NCBI RefSeq assembly: GCF_963678635.1
Contig: NC_087067.1
Span: 1,364,001-1,428,000 of the forward strand
DNA: 64,000 nucleotides
Direction: 5' to 3'
Source: Symsagittifera roscoffensis
Lineage: Eukaryota > Xenacoelomorpha > Acoela > Convolutidae
Shown: positions 11,750 through 24,453 of the stretch, piece by piece
Layout of the letters: every line of letters begins with the position of its first letter
Numbering within the stretch: the first letter of the stretch is position 1
Notes under the pieces: generated by a model
The model's input: the letters and a program-made list of their open reading frames with translations, nothing else
What the model was told of the DNA's origin: nothing
The model's database searches: none
Position numbers and translations under genes: made by a program

Positions 11750-13907
11750 GCATTTAAACAAGGGAACCTAAAGGAAAACATGTACAAATTACATGGTAAT
11801 AATTAGCAGTTATCAGTTAAACTGACACTATTTTCTCCTAAACTCCTCAGTTTTGACTAATTTTTCTTGCAAAGTGAGTTCAAGAGCGAAAGCATGCATA
11901 GCAGAAAGCAAGAATAAGCTTAAGACACAGAAAATTTTTAGGGAAAATCAATGAAAAATATGTTGTAGAAGGAACAGAGAGATTGTTCGAATTGAATTAA
12001 GTTGGAAGATAGTAGATGAAGCAGAAACTGATAAAAAATCAAATTGTGTTAGAAATTCAATTTTATTCATTAAGATCTTAGAGACTTTTTTATTAAAATT
12101 TAGCCTATATATTACATCTTGAGAAAGAATCCAACATAAATATGTAAAGTTTGGAAATTTTTTTATCATTTGATATACTAGGTTATATAACTTAGCTTAT
12201 AAAAGCTAGGTTATAAAATAACTTCCGAAGATTTTGCAGATTATAAACAATAGAGCTGCTCTTAATTTATTCTAAGAAATCAACGTAAAAATACACATGT
12301 ATATTCTCGATTTATACATTTGCTTTCGAAAGCTTAAAACAGCCCCAATTTGCTCTCACTTCGACATTTTTGAGAAAAATTCCGACAAAAATCAAGAGAA
12401 AAAGCAACTTACAAACTTTTTTTGCAAGAAAAGTGATAGTTAATGATTCCAAAAATTGGGTTTTTGCTGAAATAGTTTGCTGTAGCAACTAAACAAGGAA
12501 AATTAAAGAAGAGCATGTACAAATTACATGGTAATAATTAGCATTTATCAGTTAAATTGACACTATTTTCTCCTAAACTCCTCAGTTTTGACTAAAATTT
12601 CTTGCAAGGTGAGTTCAAGAGCGAAAGCATGCAAGAAGCAGAAAGCAAGAATAAGCTTAGGACACAGAAAAATTCTAGGGAAAATCAATGAAAAATATGT
12701 TGTAGAAGGAACAGAGAGATTGTTCGAATTGAATTAAGTTGGAAGATAGTAGATGAAGCAGAAACTGATAAAAAATCAAATTGTGTTAGAAATTCAATTT
12801 TATTCATTAAGATCTTAGAGACTTTTTTATTAAAATTTAACCTATATATTACATCTTGAGAAAGAATCCAACATAAATATGTAAAGTTTGGAAATTTTTT
12901 TATCATTTGATATACTAGGTTATATAACTTATATAACCTAGGATATAACCTAGGATATAACTTCTATAAAAGTTCAGATTTTGTAAAAATGATTTGTTGT
13001 CAAGTACTTTCAACTCCAACATCTTTTGGAAAATTATACTAAAGCATAAATCAAAAATTTGCTTTCAAGATCTACATTTCATTCTTTTGGGTAAAAAAAT
13101 TTGATGTAGAAAGATTTTTAGAGAAAATAAAATGGAGCCTGCTGAATAAATCTAAACAAATTAAGACTTACCTATTACAAGCAGTATTAGTTATACAAGC
13201 AGAACCAGATATATGATCTCCTAATTCTATGAAGAAAACTTTCAATTAGACACACAGTAAAAATCTAATTCTGTTCAGCTTCAATTATTTTCAATTAGAA
13301 AACTACGATGAATTATAGATTTTTTAAAAATTATTAAATTGTTACAGTTTGAACCTGGACTTCCTTTCCTTAATCGATGTTTTTAAGAACAGATCTTTTA
13401 TATGTTATAAATGTTGCAGAAATAAGTTCGCTTGCGTATTTCTACTTCCGAAGGTTTTGCAGATTATAAACAATAGAGCTGCTCTTAATTTATTCTAAGA
13501 AATCAACGTAAAAATACACATGTATATTCTCGATTTATACATTTGCTTTCGAAAGCTTAAAACAGCCCCAATTTGCTCTCACTTCGACATTTTTGAGAAA
13601 ACTTCCGACAAAAAATCAAGAACAAAAAGCAACTTACAAACTTTTTTTGCAAGAAAAGTGATAGTTAATGATTCCAAAAGTTGGGTTTTTGCTGAAATAG
13701 TTTGCTGTAGCAACTAAACAAGGAAAATTAAAGAAGAGCATGTACAAATTACATGGTAATAATTAGCAGTTATCAGTTAAATTGACACTATTGTCTCCTA
13801 AACTCCTCAGTTTTGACTAAACTTTCTTGCAAGGTGAGTTCAAGAGCGAAAGCATGCAAGAAGCAGAAAGCAAGAATAAGCTTAGGACACAGAAAAATTC
13901 TAGGGAA
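11750..13907. repeat. R1 tandem repeats of macro-unit 2
   Basis: Three starts at 11750, 12483 and 13715. The first copy is only about 731 bp, with an internal deletion whose joint is near 12220. The second is full length (about 1232 bp). The third is cut at about 13907 by the hairpin pair. An identical 73-codon - strand open frame (12169-11948 and 12906-12685, also 17012-16791 with small changes) simply reflects repeat identity and is not called as a gene. Confidence 0.8.
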
Positions 13908-14016
13908 AATCAATGAAAAATATTGATTTTCCCTGTTCCTTGTAGAACAGGGAAAATCAATTGTAGAACCTTCGGATTATCTATCTGTTCCTTGTAGAAG
14001 GAACAGATAGATAATC
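13908..14016. repeat. Two adjacent perfect hairpins
   Basis: Hairpin 1: arms 13922-13938 and 13945-13961, 17 bp perfect, 6-nt loop. Hairpin 2: arms 13975-13991 and 14000-14016, 17 bp perfect, 8-nt loop. The left arm of hairpin 1 is also complementary to tagggaaaatcaat just upstream. The homologous place in the first unit (1430-1475) is linear sequence without the inverted copies, so the arms were added by local inverted copying. Confidence 0.9.
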
Positions 14017-14527
14017 ATCAGTTTTGCAGAAAATTTTGTTGAATATCATACAATCTAATTTACTGTTAAGAGAAATATACCCCATTTTCATTCAATTTTA
14101 GCAGTAAAATGTTCAATTTTTATCAATGATCGGAAACTTATTTTCATTAAATATTTTAAAAACTTCTCAGAAATTGTAATTTTTGTACAAGTTTGGGTTA
14201 AACTTTGAGAAGAAACTGAGAAAGAGTTGGATCATGGAGTTTGATCTAGAAATTTCATTGAATTTTGATCCTATTGTTCGTTTGAAGTGAGACTCTTAAG
14301 TAAATTCTCCTTAAATTGAACCAAAAGCCAGTTAATTACACAAATGAAAGCTTAAAAAATGAAAACTTTGGATAGATTTGATTAATTTTTACTTTCTCGA
14401 AAATTAAGATTACTTACACTATTCCCCTGAGAAATCGGAAGTATCAGTATTGATTCAGCTAATATCAGCTTTATATGTTCACAGCATTATATAAATCACT
14501 TTTCAGATAAAAATAGGGTAAAATGTA
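14017..14527. repeat. R2 segment, cut by deletion joint
   Basis: Homologous to 1471-1980 and 18121-18618. At about 14527 (aaaatgta/aaacgaac) it jumps directly into ORF4 sequence that lies at 9695 in unit 1. About 7.7 kb of the unit is missing, and a few bases of microhomology (atgta versus atgtta) sit at the joint. Confidence 0.75.
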
Positions 14528-15047
14528 AAACGAACTAAACAAACACATCCGTACACTTATTATAGATTCATTGAAAGTCATTACATCAGCACGACAACTT
14601 CACCACAGATTTCAATACCTTAACTCAAAATACTAATCACTTTTTTCTTTAACTTCACCTATTGCATTAAAGACACTAACCAACAAGGCACCATCCGAAA
14701 TTATGATCTCATCACCCAGATGTATATCTTCTGCCCACTAAACAAACTAATAAACGTAGACGAATCCCGCCTAATGATAATCTCTCATGAATTCCTTCAG
14801 CCCGTCGAAGTCGCAATCCTAGAATTTATATATAACACTCGCTATAACAACAAAAATACATCACCTAAATCAAAACACACCGTATGAACAATCACCTAAC
14901 ACGGAAGAATGTAACATCATTAAAGCACTTTAATTGGTTTGGCCACTCTTGCAGACTAAAAACATCATTCGTTTGTTCGATAAACTACTAACCTCCTCTG
15001 ATATAAACCACGATGTTTTTCCTCATGGCTTCTTCAACGACAATTAG
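14528..15047 (+). pseudogene. ORF4 3' fragment in deleted macro-unit 2
   Basis: Near-identical to 9692-10207 and 23859-24372. It keeps only the last third of ORF4 and ends at TAG before the conserved splice donor. The frame is broken in several places. Confidence 0.7.
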
Positions 15048-15128
15048 GTAATATGAATTCAATATTTTACTAACAAATTCAAAAAACACTAACAATTAAG
15101 ATTCAATGTTTTCTCTTTTTCTTTATAG
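15048..15128 (+). other. Candidate ORF4-end intron, unit 2 copy
   Basis: An 81-nt GTAATATG...CTTTATAG segment, the same as at 10208-10288. Confidence 0.45.
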
Positions 15129-15568
15129 GCACAATCATCAATCATCTGCAAAACAAAAAGCAAAATAAAAAACAGAAATTCTTTTTCAAATAAATAATTT
15201 TTCTTAACCTATCCCATAACTGAAGTAATAAATTATCCCGTACAAAGCAGTAAATTAATATATACACTTTCTCCCACATACAGCAAATATTCATATAAAT
15301 GAAAGTAAATTAATATTTTTAACCCCTAAATCAAGCAGTAACTTTCTAATTTCCAATGTAGTAAATGGATAAAAGTTTTTCATAAATAACAAAAGCAGTA
15401 CTAACCTTTTCAAGCGACGCTTCTTTATATTTTCTCGCACAAATATTCTATCCAATTTCGCGTTGCTCGCCCACAAAGAATTGTTTAAAATAATGGATTC
15501 AAGTTTCAACCTTCACTGATAACAACTCTAACAAGTCTTAACACGTTTCAAACTTTCCTTCAACCGTG
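15129..15568 (+). other. 3' UTR piece of env element, unit 2
   Basis: Homologous to 10289-10724. It ends at the same breakpoint (tccttcaaccgtgt), followed by the same linker. This shows that units 2 and 3 are joined at the same place as units 1 and 2, as expected for tandem amplification. Confidence 0.7.
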
Positions 15569-16596
15569 TGCTTCAACCTTGTGCTTCTTAATTCTGCTTC
15601 GGATTAATGAACGTTCGTTGAAATGATATATTTTCACCTCTAAAACTCAATTTTCAAATGGAACTTTGTTCAAATTGGTTTCAGTTGGAAGATAGTAGAT
15701 GGAGCAGAAACTGAGAAATTATCATATTGAGATAGAAACTCAATTTATTTCATTGGTAGTTTAGCGATTTTTTATTAAAAATTAGCTTAGATTTTACATC
15801 TTGAGAAAAAATCTAACATACAAGTGTAATGTTTGGAAAATTTTTTATCATGTGATATACTCGGTTAACTTATATGAAAATTCAGATCTTTTGAGAATAA
15901 TTTGTAGTGAAGTAAACCAAACTGCCACAACTTTTTGAAGATGATACATGAAGCATGAATCAAAAATTTACTTTCAAGATCTATATTTCATTCTTTTGGA
16001 TAAAATAATTTGATGTAGAAAGATTTTTAGAGAAAATAATATGGAGACTGCTCAAACATTCTAAACAAACTAATACTTTAGCAGAACCAGATGTATGATC
16101 TCCTAATTCTATAAATTTTAACCAGAAAATTTTCAATTAGATACACATTAAAAATTTTGTCCTGTTTGGCTTCAGTTTTTTTTCAATTAGAAAATTACGA
16201 TGAATTATATTAATAAATTTCGCAAAAATAATCAATTATCACAGTTTGCACCTTGATTTTGTTTCCTTAATCGATGTCAAATCAATGTGAGAACAGGTCT
16301 TTTCGATGTTATAAATGTTGCAGAAATATAGAACTAAGTTCCCTTGCGTATTTCTAGTTCCGAAGGTTTTGCAGATTATAAACAATAGAGCTGCTCTTAA
16401 TTGATTCTTAGATATCAACGTAAAAATACACCTTTATAAATTCAATTTTTACATGTGCTTTCGAATGCTTACAATAGCACCGAAATCTTTCGATAAAAAT
16501 CAAGAACAAAAAGCGATTTACAAACTTTTTTTGCAAGAAAAGTGATATTTAATGATTCCAAAAATTAGGTTTTTGCTGAAATAGTTTGCTGTAGCA
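15569..16596. repeat. Diverged R1 copy starting macro-unit 3
   Basis: Near-identical to 10725-11749. Non-coding. Confidence 0.75.
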
Positions 16597-18012
16597 TTTA
16601 AACAAGGGAACCTAAAGGAAAACATGTACAAATTACATGGTAATAATTAGCAGTTATCAGTTAAACTGACACTATTTCTCCTAAACTCCTCAGTTTTGAC
16701 TAACTTTTCTTGCAAAGTGAGTTCAAGAGCGAAAGCATGCATAGCAGAAAGCAAGAATAAGCTTAAGACACAGAAAATTTTTAGGGAAAATCAATGAAAA
16801 ATATGTTGTAGAAGGAACAGAGAGATTGTTCGAATTGAATTAAGTTGGAAGATAGTAGATGAAGCAGAAACTGATAAAAAATCAAATTGTGTTAGAAATT
16901 CAATTTTATTCATTAAGATCTTAGAGACTTTTTTATTAAAATTTAGCCTATATATTACATCTTGAAAAAGAATCCAACACAAATATGTAAAGTTTGGAAT
17001 TTTTTTTATCATTTGATATACTAGGTTATATAACTTATATAACCTAGGATATAACCTAGGATATAACTTCTATAAAAGTTCAGATTTTGTAAAAATGATT
17101 TGTTGTCAAGTACTTTCAACTCCAACATCTTTTGGAAGATTATACTAAAGCATAAATCAAAAATTTGCTTTCAAGATCTACATTTCATTCTTTTGGGTAA
17201 AAAAATTTGATGTAGAAAGATTTTTAGAGAAAATAATATGGAGCCTGCTGAATAAATCTAAAAAACTAAGACTTACCTATTACAAGCAGTATTAGTTATA
17301 CAAGCAGAACCAGATATATGATCTCCTAATTCTATGAAGAAAACTTTCAATTAGACACACAGTAAAAATTTAATTCTGTTCAGCTTCAATTATTTTCAAT
17401 TAGAAAACTACGTTGAATTATAGATTTTTTTAAAATTATTAAATTGTTACAGTTTGCACCTGGACTTCCTTTCCTTAATCGATGTTTTTAAGAACAGATC
17501 TTTTATATGTTATAAATGTTGCAGAAATAAGTTCGCTTGCGTATTTCTACTTCCGAAAGTTTTGCAGATTATAAACAATAGAGCTGCTCTTAATTTATTC
17601 TAAGAAATCAACGTAAAAATACACATGTATATTCTCGATTTATACATTTGCTTTCGAAAGCTTAAAACAGCCCCAATTTGCTCTCACTTCGACATTTTTG
17701 AGAAAACTTCCGACAAAAATCAAGAACAAAAAGCAACTTACAAACTTTTTTTGCAAGAAAAGTGATAGTTAATGATTCCAAAAGTTGGGTTTTTGCTGAA
17801 ATAGTTTGCTGTAGCAACTAAACAAGGAAAATTAAAGAAGAGCATGTACAAATTACATGGTAATAATTAGCAGTTATCAGTTAAATTGACACTATTTTCT
17901 CCTAAACTCCTCAGTTTTGACTAAACTTTCTTGCAAGGTGAGTTCAAGAGCGAAAGCATGCAAGAAGCAGAAAGCAAGAGTAAGCTTAGGACACAGAAAA
18001 ATTCTAGGGAAA
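16597..18012. repeat. R1 tandem repeats of macro-unit 3
   Basis: One full copy (16597-17815) and a partial copy that runs into the hairpin pair, parallel to 1-1470 and 12483-13907. Confidence 0.8.
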
Positions 18013-18120
18013 ATCAATGAAAAATATTGATTTTCCCTGTTCCTTGTAGAACAGGGAAAATCAATTGTAGAACCTTCGGATTATCTATCTGTTCCTTGTT
18101 GAAGGAACAGATAGATAATC
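18013..18120. repeat. Two adjacent hairpins, unit 3 copy
   Basis: Same structure as 13908-14016, starting at 18026 and ending at 18120. The second loop differs by one base (ttgttgaa versus ttgtagaa), while both 17-bp stems stay perfect. Confidence 0.9.
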
Positions 18121-19483
18121 ATCAGTTTTGCAGAAAATTTTGTTGAATATCATACAATCTAATTTACTGTTAAGAGAAATATACCCCATTTTCATTCAAT
18201 TTTAGCAGTAAAATGTTCAATTTTTATCAATGATCGGAAACTTATTTTTATTAAATATTTTAAAAACTTCTCAGAAATTGTAATTTTTGTACAATTTGGG
18301 TTAAACTTTGAGAAGAAACTGAGAAAGAGTTGGATCATGGAGTTTGATCTAGAAATTTCAATGAATTTTGCTCCTATTGTTCGTTTGAAGTGAGATTCTT
18401 AAGTAAATTCTCCTTGAATTGAACCAAAAGCCAGTTAATTACACAAATGAAAGCTTAAAAAATGAAAACTGTGGATAGATTTGATTAATTTTTACTTTCT
18501 CGAAAATTAAGATTACTTACACTATTCCCCTGAGAAATCGGAAGTATCAGTATTGATTCAGCTAATATCAGCTTTATATGTTCACAGCATTATATAAATC
18601 ACTTTTCAGATAAAAATAGGGTAAAATGTATCGTATTACCTACTTAAGAAATTTATGGGAAAATCTATATATATTTTTCAAACTTTTGTATCACTGTCTC
18701 AACATGATGCCAATTAAAATACAATTTGAAGTTAATTTTAAACTCTACACGTATTTATGTTTTTTTCAATTAGATCAAGAGCAACAAAAAACTAGCCGAA
18801 ACCTGAGATATCTGCAATTTTTTCCAAAAACTTACAGTTTTTTCAAGTTTCAGTAGATTTCAGCAAAAATTTAGCAAAATAAACTACTGTTTGATAAAGT
18901 AAGATCATCTAATAAAATAGTATTTACGTCGAATCATATCAATTCTTATCGTGTTTTGATGTTTTTTGAAAAAATTTTCAATTTGTTTGATAAAAGTTCC
19001 AAGTTTTTGCTCATCTTACCATTGACTTACATGAACGATAAAACATAATACCTTCGTTACACAATCTACACGTAATATCAAAAACTACACAACGCGTGCC
19101 GAGGTTTTTGCGAAAAACTAGACATTTCCACACAAAATCCGAAAAAATACGGTTTTTCTTACTATCACACTGTCACACTGAAACCTTTCCATTCCCTATC
19201 TTAATACATTGGGAAACCTGTTCCCTATGTTAATACAATGCCTTTCTAAACCTTATACATAGGGATATCTATAAAGTATCTTAATACATGGGAAATTGAA
19301 ACACTATCTTAAAACATGGTAAGATCGGCGCCAAAAACTTTTCTGAAATTTACCATCTCAAACCTTACCATCTTAATACATAGGGTAATTTATTCCCTAT
19401 CATAATACATAGGTTGCTGACCGGATACTCTATAGCCTATGTTAAAACATGGGGGTCAGCAAGCACCCTCCCCCCCCCCCCCC
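18121..19483. repeat. R2 and single 1.09-kb-family unit with poly-C
   Basis: 18121-18790 matches 1471-2150. 18760-19483 matches the first two thirds of the 2106-3192 unit, down to the ccctatcttaatacat motifs and a C run (19470-19483). The roughly 300 bp that follow poly-C in unit 1 are missing here: the C run abuts the 21-bp minisatellite directly. Confidence 0.8.
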
Positions 19484-19865
19484 TAATTTGTCGACTGCTG
19501 CGACTAATTTCTCGACCACCTTGACTAATTTTTGACCACAGTGACTAAATTTTTGACCACCGCGACTACTTTTTCGACCACCTCGACTATTTTTTCGACA
19601 ACCGTGACTAATTTTTCGACCACCGCGACAAACTTTTCGACCGTCGCGACTATTTTTTTTGACCACAGCGACTAATGTTTTGACCGTTGCCACTAATTTT
19701 TTGACCACTGCGATAATTTCTCGACCATTCCGCGACTAATTTTTTGACCGCCGCGGCTAATTTTTTTTACCGCAGCGACTAATTTTTTGACCACCGAGAC
19801 TAGTTTTTTGACATCTGCAACTGTTTTTTTGACTGTCGCGACTAATTTTTTGACCATCGCCACCG
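19484..19865. repeat. 21-bp minisatellite, unit 3 copy
   Basis: About 18 imperfect copies of the unit seen at 4355-4770, with different copy number and more indels, so the long - strand frame is broken here. Confidence 0.9.
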
Positions 19866-20090
19866 AGATACGGTATTACCAATGTTTGTCCGCAAATAAA
19901 GCCCTGTTCAGGCTATGGAATTTGGGTGGCGGAATTAAAGTTTCAGCGATCGGAAAAGTCAAAAAAAATAGGTCGCGGACCTCGACCCGAGCTGACATTT
20001 TGTATATATCTTTTTAGATAGGTGTACGTTTCATTTTCAACTAAAGCTGAGTTTTTTTTATCTGAAACCAACAAAGCGCTGAAGGTATAG
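19866..20090. other. Left flank of complete env element
   Basis: Matches 4771-5011. It ends in ATAG (20087-20090), the left target duplication of the insertion at 20091-26103. It contains AATAAA in gcaaataaagccctg and tatatatctt, which would suit an LTR. Whether it belongs to the LTR of the gag remnant on the far side of the insertion is inference. Confidence 0.45.
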
Positions 20091-20470
20091 TGGAACCAGA
20101 TCTAAACTTGATTTATACTATTGGTTATTATTATGATATTTTATCTCTATAAAATATTAAATACTAACCAATCATACTCGATCAAACTAATACCCCATTT
20201 TTTTGTAAAGGGTTGAAACTGCTTGTAGTTTCAACACCACAACAGTTTGAATTAAAATTAGAATACAGTTGTTCTCATTCTGGAACTAACTCTCGCAAAC
20301 CGGTGTACACTAGATCTATTGAGACTAGGAAATATAAGAGTAAGATTAAGAATGGTATTAGAAAGAGTAGTTGCACGAATCTATCCGGCCAAAAAACAGA
20401 TAGCGTGACAAGCAGACGGTGTACCTTATCTGAAAATACTCTATGAGTACAGTAACCTATACATAACTCA
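20091..20470 (+). mobile_element. 5' LTR B
   Basis: 380 bp, TGGAACC...AACTCA, TATAAAA at 20148-20154, stem-loop 20212-20235 (9-bp arms). Preceded by ATAG. Near-identical to LTR A, which sits in the same flank, so A and B are copies of one insertion event. It differs more from LTR C at the other end, mainly by small indels. Confidence 0.9.
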
Positions 20471-20472
20471 TC

Positions 20473-20482
20473 TGGTGCGACC
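20473..20482 (+). other. Primer-binding site, copy B
   Basis: TGGTGCGACC two bases after LTR B, identical to copy A. Confidence 0.75.
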
Positions 20483-20568
20483 TCAAGATTTAATTTAAAA
20501 CCAAAATTTAAAATCAAAATTAAAACCATAAGATACAGAAAGTACGCGTTTACAAGAACTAACACTCA

Positions 20569-21873
20569 TGAACAACACCTATTTTGGCGCAATTCACTAT
20601 GACATACCTTCAGATATGAAATTAGATTACACAATAAGTAGAGTTTTTCAATAAAGGTCTTTGACAGAACTTGAAACACTCCATCAATTATGCTAACTTG
20701 AACGTACACACAAACTTAACAATCACTTGCACTAGCAGTACTAAAGATGCCTTATGTAGGATATTCATTGTCAGGAAACAGATCAAATCTTATTGATTAC
20801 GAGGAAATATTTTATGGTATTACACCTGTACCAAAAAATATCACCTTTATATGTTTTTGAAGATAAAAGACGCTATAAAAGAATCCCAATATTCTACAAA
20901 AACAAAATACATTTTGTTGATACACTCTCCCGCAGAACTCAGTTTTGGGATACAGCAGTCCCATGTGGATCACAAAACAGCCACAATGTAGTACAATTAA
21001 ACCCTGACGAGGAGAAATACTATCTTCTCACACCATACCCTACACTCATGCAACCACTCAAAAAATTTTCCGCATATCGGCATATACTCTAAATCAGAAC
21101 TTCAACATCACATTCCAACACAACAATTTCAAGAATTATTCACAAAAATGGACACAATTCAACGAAAATCCGTAAATCAAAACCTGCACAAACTTGCAGA
21201 AAAATTAGGATTTTCAGACATATTTGCACAAGACTATAGCGGATAATTTAAAAAAAATATGAAAAATTACATTTACTTAAAGGGCAAAAAATACAGACCA
21301 CAAGATATATCACCAATAAATAATTTTAGTTTGGTAAATTTGAAAAACGAGCTTCTTGCCTTTCTAGGATGGCCCTACTACATCTTAGAAAGATTGACTA
21401 TATTATACGCGATGTTTAATTTTCTTGGATTTTTTTCCTCTCTCTTGAAAGGAATCTACAATACCTGCACAATACATACACAAGTAAATGAAAAAGCAAG
21501 CGTAGCACGCATTCTTTTCGCAGGGTTTTTTGGAATATTTTCAGCATCAATCAAAAAAAATCTTCTAGACGCTCAAATAAAAGAATACAACACCAAACAC
21601 GTACGACGAACCAAGAAACAATACAAATATAACGCCCACAGCACCACAATTACAAATCTTAACCATAACCACCCCTTATCATTGGTACCACGAAATTTTA
21701 GAAATATTGCCCTATCAGACCTCATAACTTCGCGATCTAATTATCCACAAAGCCCAATTCAACACATAATAACCCAACAACCCAACATAGACGACACATA
21801 TGAGCAAACTATAGCACAACCACATACCACTAAATTCCGTTCTCAGAACAACCATCTTTTTAGCACACGATGA
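20569..21873 (+). pseudogene. Env-like gene of the gag-pol-less element, decayed
   Basis: Starts with the same ATG as 5482, about 86 bases after the PBS. The N-terminal frame stops after about 30 codons. The central part (20793-21092) matches the - strand env frame, with the shared core KISPLYVFEDK and a Cys in AVPCGS. The membrane-proximal and tail part is open from 21259 to the TGA at 21871-21873 (204 codons). It has a hydrophobic region around FLGWPYYIL...GFFSSLLKGIY and a second one around ILFAGFFGIFSASI, then a polar tail of about 100 residues. There is no intact gene. The envelope role is inferred; a match to a known glycoprotein family needs a profile search. Confidence 0.6.
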
Positions 21874-24372
21874 GCCGCCAAAATGGATCTCTCCATTGAT
21901 CAACTTCCCACCCAGCCAACCTTCAGAACAACATCCCCATCATCCCACTTTTTGCTTTCCCCCCACCTCAATCACCTCTTCCTAACACCTCACCCAGCGT
22001 GGAATCAGATACTAATTCCAAACCAACAGTATATAACACTGTCTCCCAATTCAACAACTCCGATATAGAAACACCCAACGAAATTGCAACCTCTAAACCC
22101 AGCCCATCTACATTTTCTCAACCACCTTTCAACCTCTACATTCAACCCCTCTTCTCAACCCCCCTTTTCAACCTCTACAGGTTCACCAGCTCTACAGACG
22201 AGAACTGAAGCAGGTCTGCCGACAATTCGCATCATCGCCGAAGCAGAAGGAGCCAACTTGCTGTCGAAGATCGAGTGCCTGCCAGAAGGCCATCACTTGA
22301 AGCCCTACTCACGCCTGTCTCCAGACCCCGCCTAAAATCGAGAGGAGAAACTACTTTCACACCCGACCGGAGATCGGTCAGCAGGAAAAGACTAGACAAA
22401 GTTGGCCCAGGACAATGCGTGAGACACAAGATCAGAGATGACACCATCGATATCGAAGACCAATTTTACTATGACAACATGGACCAAGAAAGCTTTCACG
22501 CCAGAGCAACAAAAGGCAAGAGACTCGCACAAGACGAAAACAGAACCCGTAAAGAACAAATCACGCTACACCAGCTGAGACCGAACAGAGCACCCCGGCT
22601 CCAACAAGTCGCACACCGCTTCGGGCGGGAAAAATCGGATATTTGCCGACACTGCGACGCAAACGAGCCTGAGAGTGCCGAATATATGCTAGTCAGGTGC
22701 CAGAAATGGAATGAAGAAAGACAAGAAACCCTTGAAGACAACCCGTCGGTATCGGCCTTCCAAGACAACCCCGACAGAATTATCCACTTCTTCCGGCGGA
22801 TAGGGAGACTCTAATCTCCCCCCTGATCATCGAAGAGGGCGCTCACAACACACACACACACACACACACACCTCTACATTTCCAAGTAAAAATTCCTTCC
22901 CCTCCCTCCTCTATTTCACATGTCACACCCACATATTCCCCTCTTACTAGCGAATCATCCGATAACAATGACAAAGATCTCACACAAATATCACACGAAC
23001 TTGATAACTTCATAACACTACAACAGCAATTACAACACCCTCACACACTAACCATTCACCAAGTCTCACGATCTTTAACATCAACCAATCCATCAACTCT
23101 AACCCCCTCTTCAGCTTATACACCCTGCCAAAATACCACTTCCCCATCAACCCCATCCACTAGTACCAACCGCGCTTACCGAACCGTTAAACGAAAATTC
23201 CCAAAAACCCCATTCCCATCTAACCCAGGATCATCCACCACATTTATCAATCATCCACTTCACACTAATACCAAAGAATTTCTACAAATATTTCTATTTT
23301 TCCCCCAATATACATACTTCCATTCCGACCCCCACGATGAAATACCAAATTACGTAAACGAGCATGTCTTATACCCACACTCTCATGTACCTCTCATTAC
23401 CTTTTTACTAATCCATTAACATTACCACTATATATCACCCCTCATAATAATGAAATATCCAGCACCCTACTCTACCTTCTCACAACAGCAGTAACCTCAA
23501 GCCAGTTCACGCAAAATAGGATTCAGAGAATCCCTAAACAAATTCACTGCACCTGAAGCTAATACCCACTCTATCGATTACTACTATCGTAATATCATCC
23601 GCCCCAATGAAGACATTTGTCTACTTGGCGATCCAAATACTAACTAACCCTCAATTAACCAAGAAATTTTTCATAAAAACCTCATACACCTTCACACTTA
23701 ACATCTCAGATAAAAAATATGACAAAGTCATCTCTGCAGTACTACGTCATACAACTGCTTACGAATCATACTTTACCAAATTCAATCATTTTTCACTAAC
23801 TTTTCATTTCCTCACACCAAAAGAACGAGATCTGCACTGTTCACACAAAATCATGTTACGAACTACACAAACACATCCGTACACTTATTATAGATTCATT
23901 GAAAGTCATTACATCAGCACGACAACTTCACCACAGATTTCAATACATTAACTCAAAATACACATCACTTTTTTCTTTAACTTCACCTATTGCATTAAAG
24001 ACACTAACCAACAAGCCACCATCCAAAATTATGATCCCATCACCCAGATGTATATCTTCTGCCCACTAAACAAACTAATAAACGTAGAATCCCGCCTAAT
24101 GATCATCTCTCATGAATTCCTTCAGCCCGTCGAAGTCGCAATCCTAGAATTTATATATAACACTCGCTATAACAACAAAAATACATAACCTAAATCAAAA
24201 CACACCGTATGAACAATCACCTAACACGGAAGAATGTAACATCATTAAAGCACTTTGATTGCTTTGGCCACTCTTGCAGACTAAAAACACCATTCGTTTG
24301 TTCGATAAACTACTAACCTCCTCTGATATAAACCACGATGTTTTTCCTCATGGCTTCTTCAACGACAATTAG
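21870..24372 (+). pseudogene. ORF4, overlapping env by ATGA, split by LINE
   Basis: ATG at 21870-21872 overlaps the env stop TGA at 21871-21873. Codon 10 is TGA, as in the copy at 7703. The related - strand copy (32543) reads through there. The N-terminal 110 codons are Pro/Ser/Thr/Asn-rich; then comes the LINE (22180-22869). The remainder runs to TAG at 24370-24372, with several frame breaks and an open piece at 23607-23951. The product has no family I recognise. Confidence 0.6.
22180..22869 (+). mobile_element. 5'-truncated LINE with (AC)n tail (copy 2)
   Basis: A 690-bp block between perfect 9-bp repeats acctctaca (22171-22179 and 22870-22878). The coding frame opens directly at the 5' truncation (GSPALQTR), shifts once near 22308, then runs open to TAA/TAG at 22812-22814. 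It contains the Cys motif CRHC...EYMLVRC (about residues 125-147 of the frame beginning 22275), a typical C-terminal knuckle of non-LTR RT proteins. A 3' UTR of about 30 bp ends in an AC repeat. It is absent from the - strand element at the matching place (about 32250), so it inserted into the env-only lineage before the macro-repeat duplication. Confidence 0.85.
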
Positions 24373-24453
24373 GTAATATGAATTCAATATTTTACTAACA
24401 AATTCAAAAAACACTAAAAATTAAGATTCAATGTTTTCTCTTTTTCTTTATAG
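24373..24453 (+). other. Candidate ORF4-end intron, complete element
   Basis: 81 nt, GTAATATG...CTTTATAG, as at 10208. Confidence 0.5.

Noticed and set aside
11948-12169. 73-aa - strand ORF repeated at 12685 and 16791
   Set aside because: Identical because the DNA repeat is identical; no start context or protein signature, and absent from the R1 copy at 1.
14528-16596. Third full env element in macro-unit 2
   Set aside because: Only the ORF4 end and 3' UTR remain; no LTR, PBS or env is present in this unit.
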